Shown here: one piece after another, positions 1 to 7,603 of the stretch
Layout of the letters: each line of letters starts with the position of its first letter
Numbering within the stretch: position 1 is the stretch's first letter
Origin: Gammaproteobacteria bacterium
GTDB taxonomy: Bacteria; Pseudomonadota; Gammaproteobacteria; Burkholderiales; Thiobacillaceae
Direction of reading: 5' to 3'
Length of the DNA stretch: 64,000 bases
Assembly (NCBI GenBank): GCA_018820765.1
Contig: JAHJNN010000009.1
Coordinates: 22,287-86,286 of the forward strand
Notes under the pieces: model-generated
Databases searched by the model: none
Told to the model about the DNA's origin: nothing
The model's input: only the letters and a program-made list of their open reading frames with translations
Program-made: the position numbers and the translations under genes

Positions 1-379
1 CGGGCGGGGGCAGCCAGCCCGCGGCTTTTTCCGGCCATTCGATCAGGCTCACCGCCTGGCCGTCACTCACGTCGCGAAACCCGGCGTCCAGCCATTCGCG
101 CGGGTCGTGCATACGATACAGGTCAAAATGATACAGCTCAAACGCGGGCAGGCTGTAGATTTCGGCCAGGGTATAGGTCGGGCTCTTGACCCGCCCGCCG
201 TGTCCCAGCGCGCGCAGCAGCCCGCGCACCAGCGTCGTCTTGCCCGCGCCCAGATCGCCCTCGAGATAGAAGGTCAGCCCCGGAGTCAGTGCCTGCGCCA
301 GTTGCGCGCCGAATGCCAGCGTCGCGGCCTCGTCGGCCAGATGGCAGCGACAGCGCACGGTATCATCTGCGGTATGCAT
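1..379 (-). CDS. tsaE: tRNA threonylcarbamoyladenosine biosynthesis ATPase TsaE (C-terminus beyond window)
   Basis: Reading leftwards from the ATG at 379, the open frame runs to the window edge without a stop, giving about 126 residues. It contains the P-loop EGDLGAGKTTLVRG, then SPTYTL and the YHFDLYR segment typical of TsaE. TsaE is the ATPase that works with TsaB and TsaD to make t6A on ANN-decoding tRNAs in the cytoplasm. The start was chosen because the N-terminus (MHTADD...LADEAATLAFG) lines up with known family starts. No clear Shine-Dalgarno precedes it. Its start codon shares the palindrome ATGCAT (374-379) with divergent queG, so each gene's ribosome binding region lies in the other's coding strand. 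The family assignment is firm; the missing C-terminus only means it is cut by the window. Confidence 0.93.
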   Translation of the reverse strand, partial: MHTADDTVRCRCHLADEAATLAFGAQLAQALTPGLTFYLEGDLGAGKTTLVRGLLRALGHGGRVKSPTYTLAEIYSLPAFELYHFDLYRMHDPREWLDAGFRDVSDGQAVSLIEWPEKAAGWLPPP

Positions 380-1435
380 GATCAGGATTTAAGCCGACTG
401 GCGCAGCAAATCAAGCAATGGGGGCGCGAGCTCGGCTTTGCCGCGGTGGGCATTGCCGACGGCAATCTGGGTGCGGCCGAAGCGGGCTTGCTGAAATGGC
501 TGGATAGTGGCTTTCATGGCGAGATGGATTATATGGCGGCGCACGGCACCAAGCGCAGCCGCCCCGCCGAACTCGTGCCCGGAACCATCCGCATCATCAG
601 CGCGCGGATCGATTATTTTCCGCCGGCGTCCGCCGACCCGCATGCGGTGCTGAATGATGCCGACGCCGCCTATGTTTCGCGCTACGCACTGGGGCGCGAC
701 TACCATAAAGTTTTACGCAACCGCCTGCAAAGCCTGGCCGAAAAAATCGGCGCGGAAATCGGCGAACACCATTTCCGCGTCTTCACCGACAGCGCGCCGG
801 TGCTGGAAGTCGAGCTCGCAACCAAGTCCGGCCTGGGCTGGCGCGGCAAGCATACGCTGCTGCTGAACCGGCAGCACGGCTCGTGGTTCTTCCTCGGCGA
901 GATCTACACCGACCTGCCGCTGCCGGTGGACGCGCCCGAGGCCGGCCACTGCGGCACCTGCCAGGCCTGCCTCGACGTCTGCCCGACGCAGGCCATCGTC
1001 GCGCCCTACACGCTCGACGCGCGGCGCTGCATTTCCTATCTCACCATCGAACTCAAGGGCAGCATTCCAGTCGAGCTGCGCCCGCTCATGGGCAACCGCA
1101 TCTACGGCTGCGACGACTGCCAGCTGGTGTGCCCGTGGAACCGCTTTGCGCAGACTGCCGCACTGCCGGATTTCGGGGTTCGCAACGGTCTCGACAGCGC
1201 GCGGCTGGTGGAACTGTTCGCCTGGAGCGAGACCGATTTCAACGAGCGCCTGGCGGGCTCGCCGATCCGCCGCATCGGACACGAGCGCTGGCTGAGAAAT
1301 ATCGCGGTCGCGCTGGGCAATGCGCCGGCTTCACCCGACATTCAGGCCGCGCTCAATGCGCGCCGGGATCACCCATCCGCTCTGGTGCGGGAGCATGTAG
1401 CGTGGGCGCTGGAACGGCAGCAGACAGCGCCGTAA
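374..1435 (+). CDS. queG: Epoxyqueuosine reductase QueG
   Basis: QueG reduces epoxyqueuosine to queuosine, the last step of tRNA queuosine synthesis, using cobalamin and two [4Fe-4S] clusters. The 353-residue product has the catalytic-type Asp in FTDSAPVLE (about residue 139). Two ferredoxin-like cysteine sets follow: C193/C196/C199/C203, and C219 with C246/C249/C253 (CDDC..VCPWN). A HEAT-like C-terminal tail ends the protein. The ATG at 374 gives the usual length; an in-frame ATG at 341 would add 11 residues that do not look like the family. The gene diverges from tsaE with overlapping start codons. Confidence in function is high because all cluster cysteines are present. Confidence 0.96.
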   Translation: MHDQDLSRLAQQIKQWGRELGFAAVGIADGNLGAAEAGLLKWLDSGFHGEMDYMAAHGTKRSRPAELVPGTIRIISARIDYFPPASADPHAVLNDADAAYVSRYALGRDYHKVLRNRLQSLAEKIGAEIGEHHFRVFTDSAPVLEVELATKSGLGWRGKHTLLLNRQHGSWFFLGEIYTDLPLPVDAPEAGHCGTCQACLDVCPTQAIVAPYTLDARRCISYLTIELKGSIPVELRPLMGNRIYGCDDCQLVCPWNRFAQTAALPDFGVRNGLDSARLVELFAWSETDFNERLAGSPIRRIGHERWLRNIAVALGNAPASPDIQAALNARRDHPSALVREHVAWALERQQTAP

Positions 1436-1457
1436 ACAGAGGGCCCACCATCAAACC

Positions 1458-1537
1458 TTGTAGGAGGGCCGCCCCCGGCCCGAATTTCGCACCCTTACAA
1501 AGACCACGGCATCGGGGCGAGGGCGCCCCTCCTACAT
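1458..1537. repeat. REP-like palindromic repeat, intact copy
   Basis: Two imperfect inverted arms (TTGTAGGAGGGCCGCC at the left, GGGCGCCCCTCCTACA at the right) flank a short spacer containing TTTCGCACCC and CCACGGCATCGG. The same arms and spacer words recur at 53187-53264, where an IS110-family element has interrupted the right arm. It lies between queG and the converging CDF gene and could act as a bidirectional terminator. In reverse orientation its left arm reads GGCCCTCCTACAAGG, which resembles the insertion target of that element. Confidence 0.85.
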
Positions 1538-1570
1538 ACCGTTGGTCCGCAGTTCCTCCCGCGCGCCGTT

Positions 1571-2185
1571 TCAATTCCTGCGCAGCTCACGCTGCGCATG
1601 CTGGATCACCGACGCCCCAGACGTCAGCGCCAGCCCCGCCAGCACCAGCGCCACCGCGATGTCCGGCCAGCCGTGCGCGGTCGCCCACACGCCGCCTGCC
1701 GCCCCCATCACCGCCAGATTGCCGAGCACGTCGTTGCGCGAGCATAGCCACACCGAGCGCGCCTGCGCATCGCCCTCGCGATGCGCATACAGTAATGCCG
1801 CCACGCCGACGTTGACCACCAGCGCCAGAAGGCTCACCCAGCCCATGATGAACGGCTCAGGCACCACGTCGGCCGACCATTGCCACGCCGATTTTCCAAG
1901 CACGAACACGCCAAAGCCGACCATCAGCCAGCCTTTCCACAGCGCGCTGCGCGAGCGCCACACCGGCGCCAGGCCGAGCACGAAGAGCGCCACGGCGTAA
2001 TTGCCGGCGTCGCCCAGGAAGTCGACCGCGTCGGCCAGCAGCGACACCGACTGCGCCGAAAAGCTGGCAACGATCTCCACGCCGAACATCAGCGTGTTCA
2101 GCACCAGTGCAATCCACAGCGCGCGCCGGTAGCGCGGGTCGGGCGGTGCCGCATTGCACACCGAATCGCAGCCGCACTCGCTCAT
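1571..2185 (-). CDS. Cation diffusion facilitator-like transporter, membrane domain only
   Basis: This 204-residue protein has an N-terminal Cys-rich start (MSECGCDSVC) and about six membrane segments, resembling the CDF/Czc metal exporters. TM2 keeps two acidic residues spaced as in the CDF metal site (LADAVDFLGDAGN). In TM5 the usual His-x3-Asp pair appears as CSRND, with Cys where Zn transporters usually have His. The cytoplasmic C-terminal metal-sensing domain of about 80 residues is absent, so it is a short form. Start at 2185 was chosen to begin at the Cys-rich head; upstream in-frame sequence overlaps the murI start region. Export of a divalent or soft metal from cytoplasm to periplasm is likely; the metal cannot be read from the sequence. 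Confidence 0.75.
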   Translation of the reverse strand: MSECGCDSVCNAAPPDPRYRRALWIALVLNTLMFGVEIVASFSAQSVSLLADAVDFLGDAGNYAVALFVLGLAPVWRSRSALWKGWLMVGFGVFVLGKSAWQWSADVVPEPFIMGWVSLLALVVNVGVAALLYAHREGDAQARSVWLCSRNDVLGNLAVMGAAGGVWATAHGWPDIAVALVLAGLALTSGASVIQHAQRELRRN

Positions 2186-2268
2186 GATGGCTGCCGCACC
2201 GAAGAATGCAGTGCAGCACGGCCCTGCAGGTAAAATGCCGACTTTCTCATAGCGCCATCCTGCCACCC

Positions 2269-3066
2269 ATGTCCACGAATGCAAAATCTCCCATTGGCGT
2301 ATTCGATTCCGGCATCGGCGGGCTGACCGTGGTGCGCGCCCTGATGGAGCGCCTGCCCTACGAAAACATCGTCTATTTCGGCGACACCGCGCGCGTGCCC
2401 TACGGCGTGAAGTCGGTCGAGACCATCGCCCACTTCACCACCCAGATCGCGGAGTTCCTGCTGGAAAAGGACGTCAAGCTCCTGGTCATCGCCTGCAACA
2501 CCATGGCGGCGGTGGCTTCCCAGATCGTCAAGGACCTGTCGCCGGTTCCGGTGCTCGACGTCATCGACGCCGGCGCGGTGTCGGCGCGCGGCGGCAAGAA
2601 AATCGGCGTCATCGGCACCCCCACCACCATCAACAGCAACGCCTACGCGCGCGCCATCCACGACTACGCCCCCGACTCGCGCATCCATTCGCAGGCCTGC
2701 GCGCTGTTCGTGCCGCTGGTTGAAGAAGGCTGGCTCGACCACGAAGTCACCCGATTGACGGCACAGGATTATCTGAAGCCGCTGATGGCCGAGCACATCG
2801 ACACCCTGGTGCTCGGCTGCACCCATTACCCGCTATTGAAGCCGCTGCTGCGCCAGGTCGTCGGCGACGGCGTCGCGCTCGTCGATTCCGCCGAGGCCAT
2901 GGCCGAGCAGGTCGCCGCGGTGCTGACCGAAAAAAAGCTCGCCAACCCCGGCCCCGCCCAGCCACGCTACGACTTCTATGTCACCGACGTGCCGCTGCGC
3001 TTCCAGACCATCGGCGAGCGCTTTCTCGGACGCACGCTCAACAACGTGCACGTGGTGAAGTGGTGA
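2269..3066 (+). CDS. murI: Glutamate racemase
   Basis: MurI interconverts L- and D-glutamate to supply D-Glu for peptidoglycan. The 265-residue product has the N-terminal FDSGIGGLTV motif and the two catalytic cysteines in ACNTM (C76) and GCTHYPLL (C184), which act as the base pair for racemisation. The ATG at 2269 was chosen because upstream in-frame sequence (from 2206) is unlike the family. It diverges from the CDF gene with an 83-bp gap that must hold both promoters, and arfB follows 16 bp downstream, so the two may be co-transcribed. Confidence 0.96.
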   Translation: MSTNAKSPIGVFDSGIGGLTVVRALMERLPYENIVYFGDTARVPYGVKSVETIAHFTTQIAEFLLEKDVKLLVIACNTMAAVASQIVKDLSPVPVLDVIDAGAVSARGGKKIGVIGTPTTINSNAYARAIHDYAPDSRIHSQACALFVPLVEEGWLDHEVTRLTAQDYLKPLMAEHIDTLVLGCTHYPLLKPLLRQVVGDGVALVDSAEAMAEQVAAVLTEKKLANPGPAQPRYDFYVTDVPLRFQTIGERFLGRTLNNVHVVKW

Positions 3067-3082
3067 TCGCAAGAATATTGAC

Positions 3083-3508
3083 ATGATCCGGGTCAACGCC
3101 CAGATCGAGCTCGACGAACGCGAAATCCAGGAAGATTTCGTGCGCGCCTCGGGCCCCGGCGGGCAGAACGTCAACAAGGTATCGACCGCGGTGCAACTGC
3201 GCTTCGACGTCGCCCGCTCCCCTTCGCTGCCCGACCCGGTGCGCGAACGCCTGATTGCCCTGGCAGGCCGCCGCCTCACCCTCGATGGCGTGCTGATCCT
3301 CTCAGCCGAACGCTACCGCAGCCAGCGGCGCAATCGCGACGATGCCCTGCAACGGCTGATCGAGTTGATTCGCGAAGCCTGCGAAGCGGAAACGCCGCGC
3401 CGCCCTACCCGTCCCACACTGGCATCAAAGAAAAGGCGTCTGGAAGGCAAGCAGCGGCGGGGTGAAACCAAGAAACTGCGTACCGTGAAGCCCGGGACGG
3501 ACAGCTGA
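3083..3508 (+). CDS. arfB: Alternative ribosome-rescue factor / peptidyl-tRNA hydrolase ArfB
   Basis: The 141-residue protein has the class I release-factor catalytic motif GGQ (residues 26-28, in SGPGGQNVNKVST) and a basic C-terminal tail rich in Lys/Arg (KKRRLEGKQRR). This is the layout of ArfB/YaeJ, in which the tail enters the empty mRNA channel of a stalled ribosome and the GGQ loop hydrolyses peptidyl-tRNA. It lacks the codon-recognition domains of RF1/RF2. It lies 16 bp behind murI. The stop at 3508 nearly meets the converging gene at 3518. Confidence 0.93.
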   Translation: MIRVNAQIELDEREIQEDFVRASGPGGQNVNKVSTAVQLRFDVARSPSLPDPVRERLIALAGRRLTLDGVLILSAERYRSQRRNRDDALQRLIELIREACEAETPRRPTRPTLASKKRRLEGKQRRGETKKLRTVKPGTDS

Positions 3509-3517
3509 CCGGGTGCT

Positions 3518-4066
3518 TCAGCGATCTGCACTATCCCGTTGTGGTGTCTGCTCGGCGTCGCTCTTGATGACCGTATTTTCGAACTCCTCCCAGGAGCCTT
3601 CCCGGATGTCATAGGCCTCTTTTTTCCTCAGGGCTTCCAGACCTTCGCGGATATAGTCGTCATGCCTGTCGTCAAGCACGTCCATTTCCCGGTCCCCGTC
3701 CTCCTCGGCATGGCTCTTCCCAATGATGGGGAAACGCCAGAATATCCGGTCCAGCTCCTCCTTGCAGGTGCGCTGCACATGCAGCCGCAAAGAGTCCTCG
3801 ACAATGTGTGAATAGCGGAAACGCTTCATCGGTTCCGACTCAATGAAGGCAATGAAGCCCTTGTTGCCGTGGCCGGGCACGCACTCCACGCGGGCCTCGA
3901 TGCCATCGGCCCGGAAATAATCGACGATCACCGCGGAGACCGCCTTGATGCTGCGCGCCAGGCGTCGCGCACGGTGCTTGAGGATCAGCACATAGACCAG
4001 TATGGCCATCACATTGGCGGCGACGATGTATAGCAGCGTCAAGTCGAAGTTTAAGGTGACGGTCAT
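3518..4066 (-). CDS. Hypothetical single-pass membrane protein
   Basis: The 182-residue product starts with one hydrophobic segment (about residues 8-28, LTLLYIVAANVMAILVYVLI) followed by a charged cytoplasmic-looking domain. That domain is rich in Glu, Asp and Arg and ends in a strongly acidic/basic tail (HAEEDGDREMDVLDD, then EALRKKEAYDIREG). I do not recognise the family. The start at 4066 follows an AGGGGAAA ribosome-binding-like stretch and begins directly before the membrane segment. It shares the strand with the flavodoxin-like gene upstream, 79 bp apart. No function is proposed. Confidence 0.7.
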   Translation of the reverse strand: MTVTLNFDLTLLYIVAANVMAILVYVLILKHRARRLARSIKAVSAVIVDYFRADGIEARVECVPGHGNKGFIAFIESEPMKRFRYSHIVEDSLRLHVQRTCKEELDRIFWRFPIIGKSHAEEDGDREMDVLDDRHDDYIREGLEALRKKEAYDIREGSWEEFENTVIKSDAEQTPQRDSADR

Positions 4067-4145
4067 GGTCAGATTTCCCCTGGAGAACGACGGATTCGGA
4101 ATCTGGATGCACTTTAGCCCGAAATGAGTCCGCTTGGATTCGCGC

Positions 4146-4835
4146 TCATTTTTTGCAGGCCTGATCCGTCCGGTTCCTCGGGCACACGACATCGCAAAAG
4201 CGACGGACCTCGGCCTGTCCGGCTGCGCCATCCAGCGTGAAGTCGATGAGCGGCCGCTTGAAGGCCATGCGGCTGACGAAGCGGAACAGGCGCTCCATTT
4301 CGCCGAAGAAGAAATACGGGTGGTAATTGCTCGACACCGCCATGCGGTCGACGACCGTCGCGCCGCGCGCGCGCAGGCGCGATTCCAGCGGCTCGAACAG
4401 CATTTCCATCTCGAAAACCTTGAGCGGCGGGCCGCAGAAGGTCGCAAACGGCGCCACCCGCCTGCCTTCCAGCCCAACGGCCGTCGTCAGCCAACGGGCC
4501 ACCGGAAAAGAGAGGTAGAGCCACTTCGGCGTGCCGAGCAGCACCAGGTCGTAGGCGGACACGTCCGGAATGGCGAGCGGCCGGATCGCCTGCTCCTGCT
4601 GGTGGTAGATCCGGTGCCAGACGCGACGGAACCGCGCGCTCGTCAGGTAGACCGGCAAAAGAGGCAGCAAGGGCAACAGCGGAAGCGGCAGCAGCCATCG
4701 GTTCCAGTCGCGCTCGACCCGGATCGCCTCGGTGTCGACGTCGCAGCCGCGCAAGCGGATTTCGGCTGCCAGCACCTCGGCCAATCTGGCGGTGTGCCCC
4801 GTGCGCGAGTAGTGGACGATCAGGACGCGGGGCAA
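4146..4835 (-). CDS. Flavodoxin-like NAD(P)H-dependent oxidoreductase family protein
   Basis: The N-terminus (LIVHYSRTGHTARLAEVLA) is a flavodoxin phosphate-binding loop for FMN, and the core LVLLGTPKWLYLSFPVARWL matches the second flavin-contact loop. The 229-residue length is longer than a free flavodoxin because of a proline/leucine-rich insert at about residues 48-62 (LLPLPLLPLLPLLP), which may associate with the membrane. The C-terminus is short and basic. Such proteins carry electrons or reduce small molecules; substrate and partner are not evident. Neighbours (trpS and an unknown membrane protein) do not help. Confidence 0.75.
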   Translation of the reverse strand: MPRVLIVHYSRTGHTARLAEVLAAEIRLRGCDVDTEAIRVERDWNRWLLPLPLLPLLPLLPVYLTSARFRRVWHRIYHQQEQAIRPLAIPDVSAYDLVLLGTPKWLYLSFPVARWLTTAVGLEGRRVAPFATFCGPPLKVFEMEMLFEPLESRLRARGATVVDRMAVSSNYHPYFFFGEMERLFRFVSRMAFKRPLIDFTLDGAAGQAEVRRFCDVVCPRNRTDQACKK

Positions 4836-4884
4836 TTCAGTCGCCGGCGCAAACCATCAAAGAGTCAGGCTCAAGCAGCCCTGC

Positions 4885-6087
4885 TCAGCCGAAGGTCAGC
4901 CCCATCGCCTCGCGCACGTCGCGCATGGTGTCGCGCGCCAGTTCCTGCGCCTTCTCGCAGCCGTCGGCAAGGATGTTGCGCACCTGGTCTGGATTCTCTT
5001 CGTAGTACGCCGCGCGCTCGCGGATCGGCGCGAGTTCGGCCAGCACGGCGTCGATCACCGGCTGCTTGCATTCGAGGCAGCCGATGCCGGCGCTGGTGCA
5101 GCCCGCGGTCACCCACTGGCGCACGCCGTCGTCGGAATACACCAGATGGAACTGCCACACCGGGCATTTTTCCGGGTTGCCGGGATCGGTGCGGCGCACG
5201 CGCGCGGGGTCGGTCGGCATGGTGCGGATTTTCCTGGTGACCGTCTCGGGGTCTTCCCTTAAAGCAATGGTGTTGTTGTAGGACTTGGACATTTTCTGCC
5301 CGTCCAGCCCGGGCATTTTCGAAGCGTCGGTCAGGAGCGCCTCGGGCTCGGCGAGGATCATCTTGCCGGAGCCTTCGAGGTAGCCGAACAGGCGTTCGCG
5401 GTCGTTCAGCGACAGGTTCTGCGCATCGTTGAGCAGCGCATGGGCCGATTCCAGCGCCTCGTCGTCGCCCTTTTCCTGATAGGCAGTGCGGCATTCCTCG
5501 TACAGCTTGGCCTTCTTGGAGCCGAGCTTTTTCACCGCGGCGCGCGCCTTGTCCTCGAAGCCCGGCTCGCGGCCGAACAGGTGGTTGAAGCGGCGGCAGA
5601 TTTCGCGGGTGAACTCGATATGCGGCACCTGGTCCTCGCCCACCGGCACCAAGTTGGCACGGTAGATCAGGATGTCGGCGGACTGCAAGAGCGGGTAGCC
5701 GAGGAAGCCGTAGGTGGAGAGGTCCTTCTCGCTCAACTTTTCCTGCTGGTCCTTGTAGGTGGGCACGCGTTCCAGCCAGCCCAGCGGCGTCATCATCGAC
5801 AGCAGCAGATGCAGTTCGGCGTGCTCGATCACGCGCGACTGCACGAACAGCGTGGCCTGCGCCGGGTCGACGCCGGCGGCGAGCCAGTCGATGGTCATGT
5901 CGCGCACGTTTTCCTCGATCATCTGCGGCGTGTCGTAGTGCGTGGTCAGCGCATGCCAGTCGGCGACGAAGAACAGGCACTGGTATTCGTTCTGCAGGCG
6001 CAGCCAGTTTTTCAGAACGCCGTGGTAGTGGCCAAGGTGCAGACGCCCGGTGGGGCGCATGCCGGAGAGAACGCGATCGGAATACAT
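4885..6087 (-). CDS. trpS: Tryptophanyl-tRNA synthetase
   Basis: This class I aminoacyl-tRNA synthetase charges tRNA-Trp. The 400-residue protein has the HIGH-type signature LHLGHYHG (about residues 16-23) and a canonical KMSKS at 265-269. It is longer than E. coli TrpRS and carries a Cys-containing stretch (GCTSAGIGCLECKQPV) in the C-terminal half, found in a subset of bacterial TrpRS; whether it binds metal here is unknown. The start at 6087 is only 13 bp from a heptamer repeat array (6101-6163) that occupies its leader, so promoter and ribosome binding site are unusual. Confidence 0.96.
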   Translation of the reverse strand: MYSDRVLSGMRPTGRLHLGHYHGVLKNWLRLQNEYQCLFFVADWHALTTHYDTPQMIEENVRDMTIDWLAAGVDPAQATLFVQSRVIEHAELHLLLSMMTPLGWLERVPTYKDQQEKLSEKDLSTYGFLGYPLLQSADILIYRANLVPVGEDQVPHIEFTREICRRFNHLFGREPGFEDKARAAVKKLGSKKAKLYEECRTAYQEKGDDEALESAHALLNDAQNLSLNDRERLFGYLEGSGKMILAEPEALLTDASKMPGLDGQKMSKSYNNTIALREDPETVTRKIRTMPTDPARVRRTDPGNPEKCPVWQFHLVYSDDGVRQWVTAGCTSAGIGCLECKQPVIDAVLAELAPIRERAAYYEENPDQVRNILADGCEKAQELARDTMRDVREAMGLTFG

Positions 6088-6100
6088 GTTAGAGGTCAGG

Positions 6101-6163
6101 ATTCAGGATTCAGGATTCAGGATTCAGGATTCAGGATTCAGGATTCAGGATTCAGGATTCAGG
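6101..6163. repeat. Nine perfect tandem copies of ATTCAGG
   Basis: Nine head-to-tail copies of the 7-bp unit ATTCAGG run from 6101 to 6163 without a mismatch, flanked by degenerate units (GTCAGG on the left, GATAAGG and GTCAGG on the right). They fill the gap between the M50 protease and trpS, both read leftwards, so they are transcribed into the trpS leader or lie upstream of its promoter. A 7-bp unit shifts phase on each copy change and is prone to slippage. Confidence 0.97.
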
Positions 6164-6171
6164 GATAAGGG

Positions 6172-6876
6172 TCAGGAGAGCACGACCTGGATCAGGCCGA
6201 GCAGTTGTTCAGACTCGAGGCCGGTGACCAGCGCAACGAGGCCGAGGAACACGCCGATGAGCGGCCACAGGATGATGCCGAGGACGCCGGTGAACAGGAG
6301 ACCGAGCAGAATGAACAGGCCATAGGGCTCCAGGCGGGCGAACTGCATGGCCTGCTTCACAGGCAAGAGGCTGACGGCGATGCGGCCGCCGTCGAGCGGC
6401 GGCAGCGGGATGAGGTTGAGCGACATCAGAATGACGTTGATGAAGACGCCAGCTGCGCCCATCAGCATCAGCGGCGCGCTGGCAAAACCGCTGCCGAGCG
6501 CGTGGCCCAGCTGGATCATCAACGCCCAGAAAACCGCCATGACGAAGTTCATGCCGGGGCCGGCGGCGGCGACCCACAGCATGTCCTGCTTGGGGCGGCG
6601 CAACTGGGCGAAGTTGACCGGCACAGGCTTCGCCCAGCCGAACAGGATGGCGCCGCCGCCCAGCAGCTTGCTGGTCAGCAGGATCACCAGCGGCACCAGG
6701 ATGGTGCCCACCGGGTCGATGTGTTTGAGCGGGTTGAGCGTGATGCGGCCCTGCGCTGCCGCGGTCATGTCGCCGAAATAGCGCGCGACGTAGCCGTGTG
6801 CCGCCTCGTGCAGGGTGATGGCATAGATCACCGGCAGCGCGAACACCGCGATTTTCTGGATCAGGGTGAGTTCCAT
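6172..6876 (-). CDS. Site-2 protease-like M50 family membrane metalloprotease
   Basis: The 234-residue polytopic membrane protein has the zinc-protease motif HEAAH (residues 23-27) in the first membrane segment. The third-ligand motif in LIPLPPLDGGR corresponds to the NPxDG signature. It lacks the PDZ domains of RseP, so it belongs to the short, housekeeping M50 group. These enzymes cut substrates within or near the membrane; the substrate is unknown. ATG codons at 6879 and 6876 are adjacent; neither has a strong Shine-Dalgarno. The gene is followed on the same strand by trpS. Confidence 0.88.
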   Translation of the reverse strand: MELTLIQKIAVFALPVIYAITLHEAAHGYVARYFGDMTAAAQGRITLNPLKHIDPVGTILVPLVILLTSKLLGGGAILFGWAKPVPVNFAQLRRPKQDMLWVAAAGPGMNFVMAVFWALMIQLGHALGSGFASAPLMLMGAAGVFINVILMSLNLIPLPPLDGGRIAVSLLPVKQAMQFARLEPYGLFILLGLLFTGVLGIILWPLIGVFLGLVALVTGLESEQLLGLIQVVLS

Positions 6877-6913
6877 CATATTTAACTTGGCGTCGCAGGG
6901 CGGCGCGTTTGCT

Positions 6914-6937
6914 CCCTCCCCCGCAAGCGGGGGAGGG
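6914..6937. repeat. Perfect 11-bp inverted repeat, REP-like hairpin
   Basis: CCCTCCCCCGC and GCGGGGGAGGG are separated by only AA, followed by TTGGGGAGAGGG. This hairpin-plus-tail arrangement is a common dispersed intergenic repeat of GC-rich proteobacteria (recalled, not searched). It lies between two minus-strand genes and has no T-run, so a terminator role is uncertain. Confidence 0.8.
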
Positions 6938-6964
6938 TTGGGGAGAGGGAGATCGGGGAGCAAC

Positions 6965-7588
6965 TCACGACTCGAAGTCCGCGGTGTCGCCCTTGCCGAA
7001 GCGCAGCACGACGGGCGTATCGGTGGTGAGATCGACCACGGTGGTCGGCGTGAGGCCGCAGGCGCCCCCGTCGATGACGAGGTCGACCAGGTGCTCCAGG
7101 CGTTCGCGGATTTCCCACGGCTCGGTCAGCGGCACGTCCTCACCGTACAGCAGCAGGGTGGACGACAGGATGGGCTCGCCCAGTTCGGCCAGCAGCGCCT
7201 GCACGACGGAGTGCGCGGGCACCCGAAGGCCGATGGTGTCGTGCTTCTTGTGCAGCAGCCGCTTCGGCACTTCGCGCGTGCCGCGCAGGATGAAGGTGTA
7301 GGCACCCGGCGTGTGCGCCTTCAGGAAGCGGAACTGGGCGTTGTCGACCTGGGCGTAGCGCCCGAGTTCGGACAGGTCGCGGCAGATCAGCGTGAGGTCG
7401 TGCCCGGTATCGAGTCCGCGCACCGAAAGCAGCCGCATCGCCGCTTCCTTGTCGCCGATATGGCAACCCAACGCGTAGCACGAGTCGGTGGGATACACGA
7501 TCACGCCGCCGCGCTTGAGGATGTCGACCGCCTGCTGGATCAGCCGCGGCTGCGGGTTGTCGGCATGGATATTGAAGAATTGCGCCAT
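6965..7588 (-). CDS. Sua5/YciO/YrdC family protein (YciO type)
   Basis: The 207-residue protein matches the YrdC-like fold that binds threonine, bicarbonate and ATP. It contains GGVIVYPTDSCYALGC near the start and the KR-type phosphate region LLSVRGLDTGHDLTLICRDLSE. E. coli YrdC and Sua5 make threonylcarbamoyl-AMP for t6A; YciO is a paralogue of uncertain role. The N-terminus (MAQFFNIHADNPQ) is typical of YciO. It sits next to the PHP phosphatase gene on the same strand, 15 bp downstream of it, a pairing common in betaproteobacteria. TsaE and TcdA of the same pathway also lie in this window. Confidence 0.88.
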   Translation of the reverse strand: MAQFFNIHADNPQPRLIQQAVDILKRGGVIVYPTDSCYALGCHIGDKEAAMRLLSVRGLDTGHDLTLICRDLSELGRYAQVDNAQFRFLKAHTPGAYTFILRGTREVPKRLLHKKHDTIGLRVPAHSVVQALLAELGEPILSSTLLLYGEDVPLTEPWEIRERLEHLVDLVIDGGACGLTPTTVVDLTTDTPVVLRFGKGDTADFES

Positions 7589-7603
7589 AAAAATGCTAGG
7601 GGC

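Noticed and set aside
6101..6163. Possible CRISPR array
   Set aside because: The units are 7 bp, directly adjacent and without spacers, and no cas genes are nearby.
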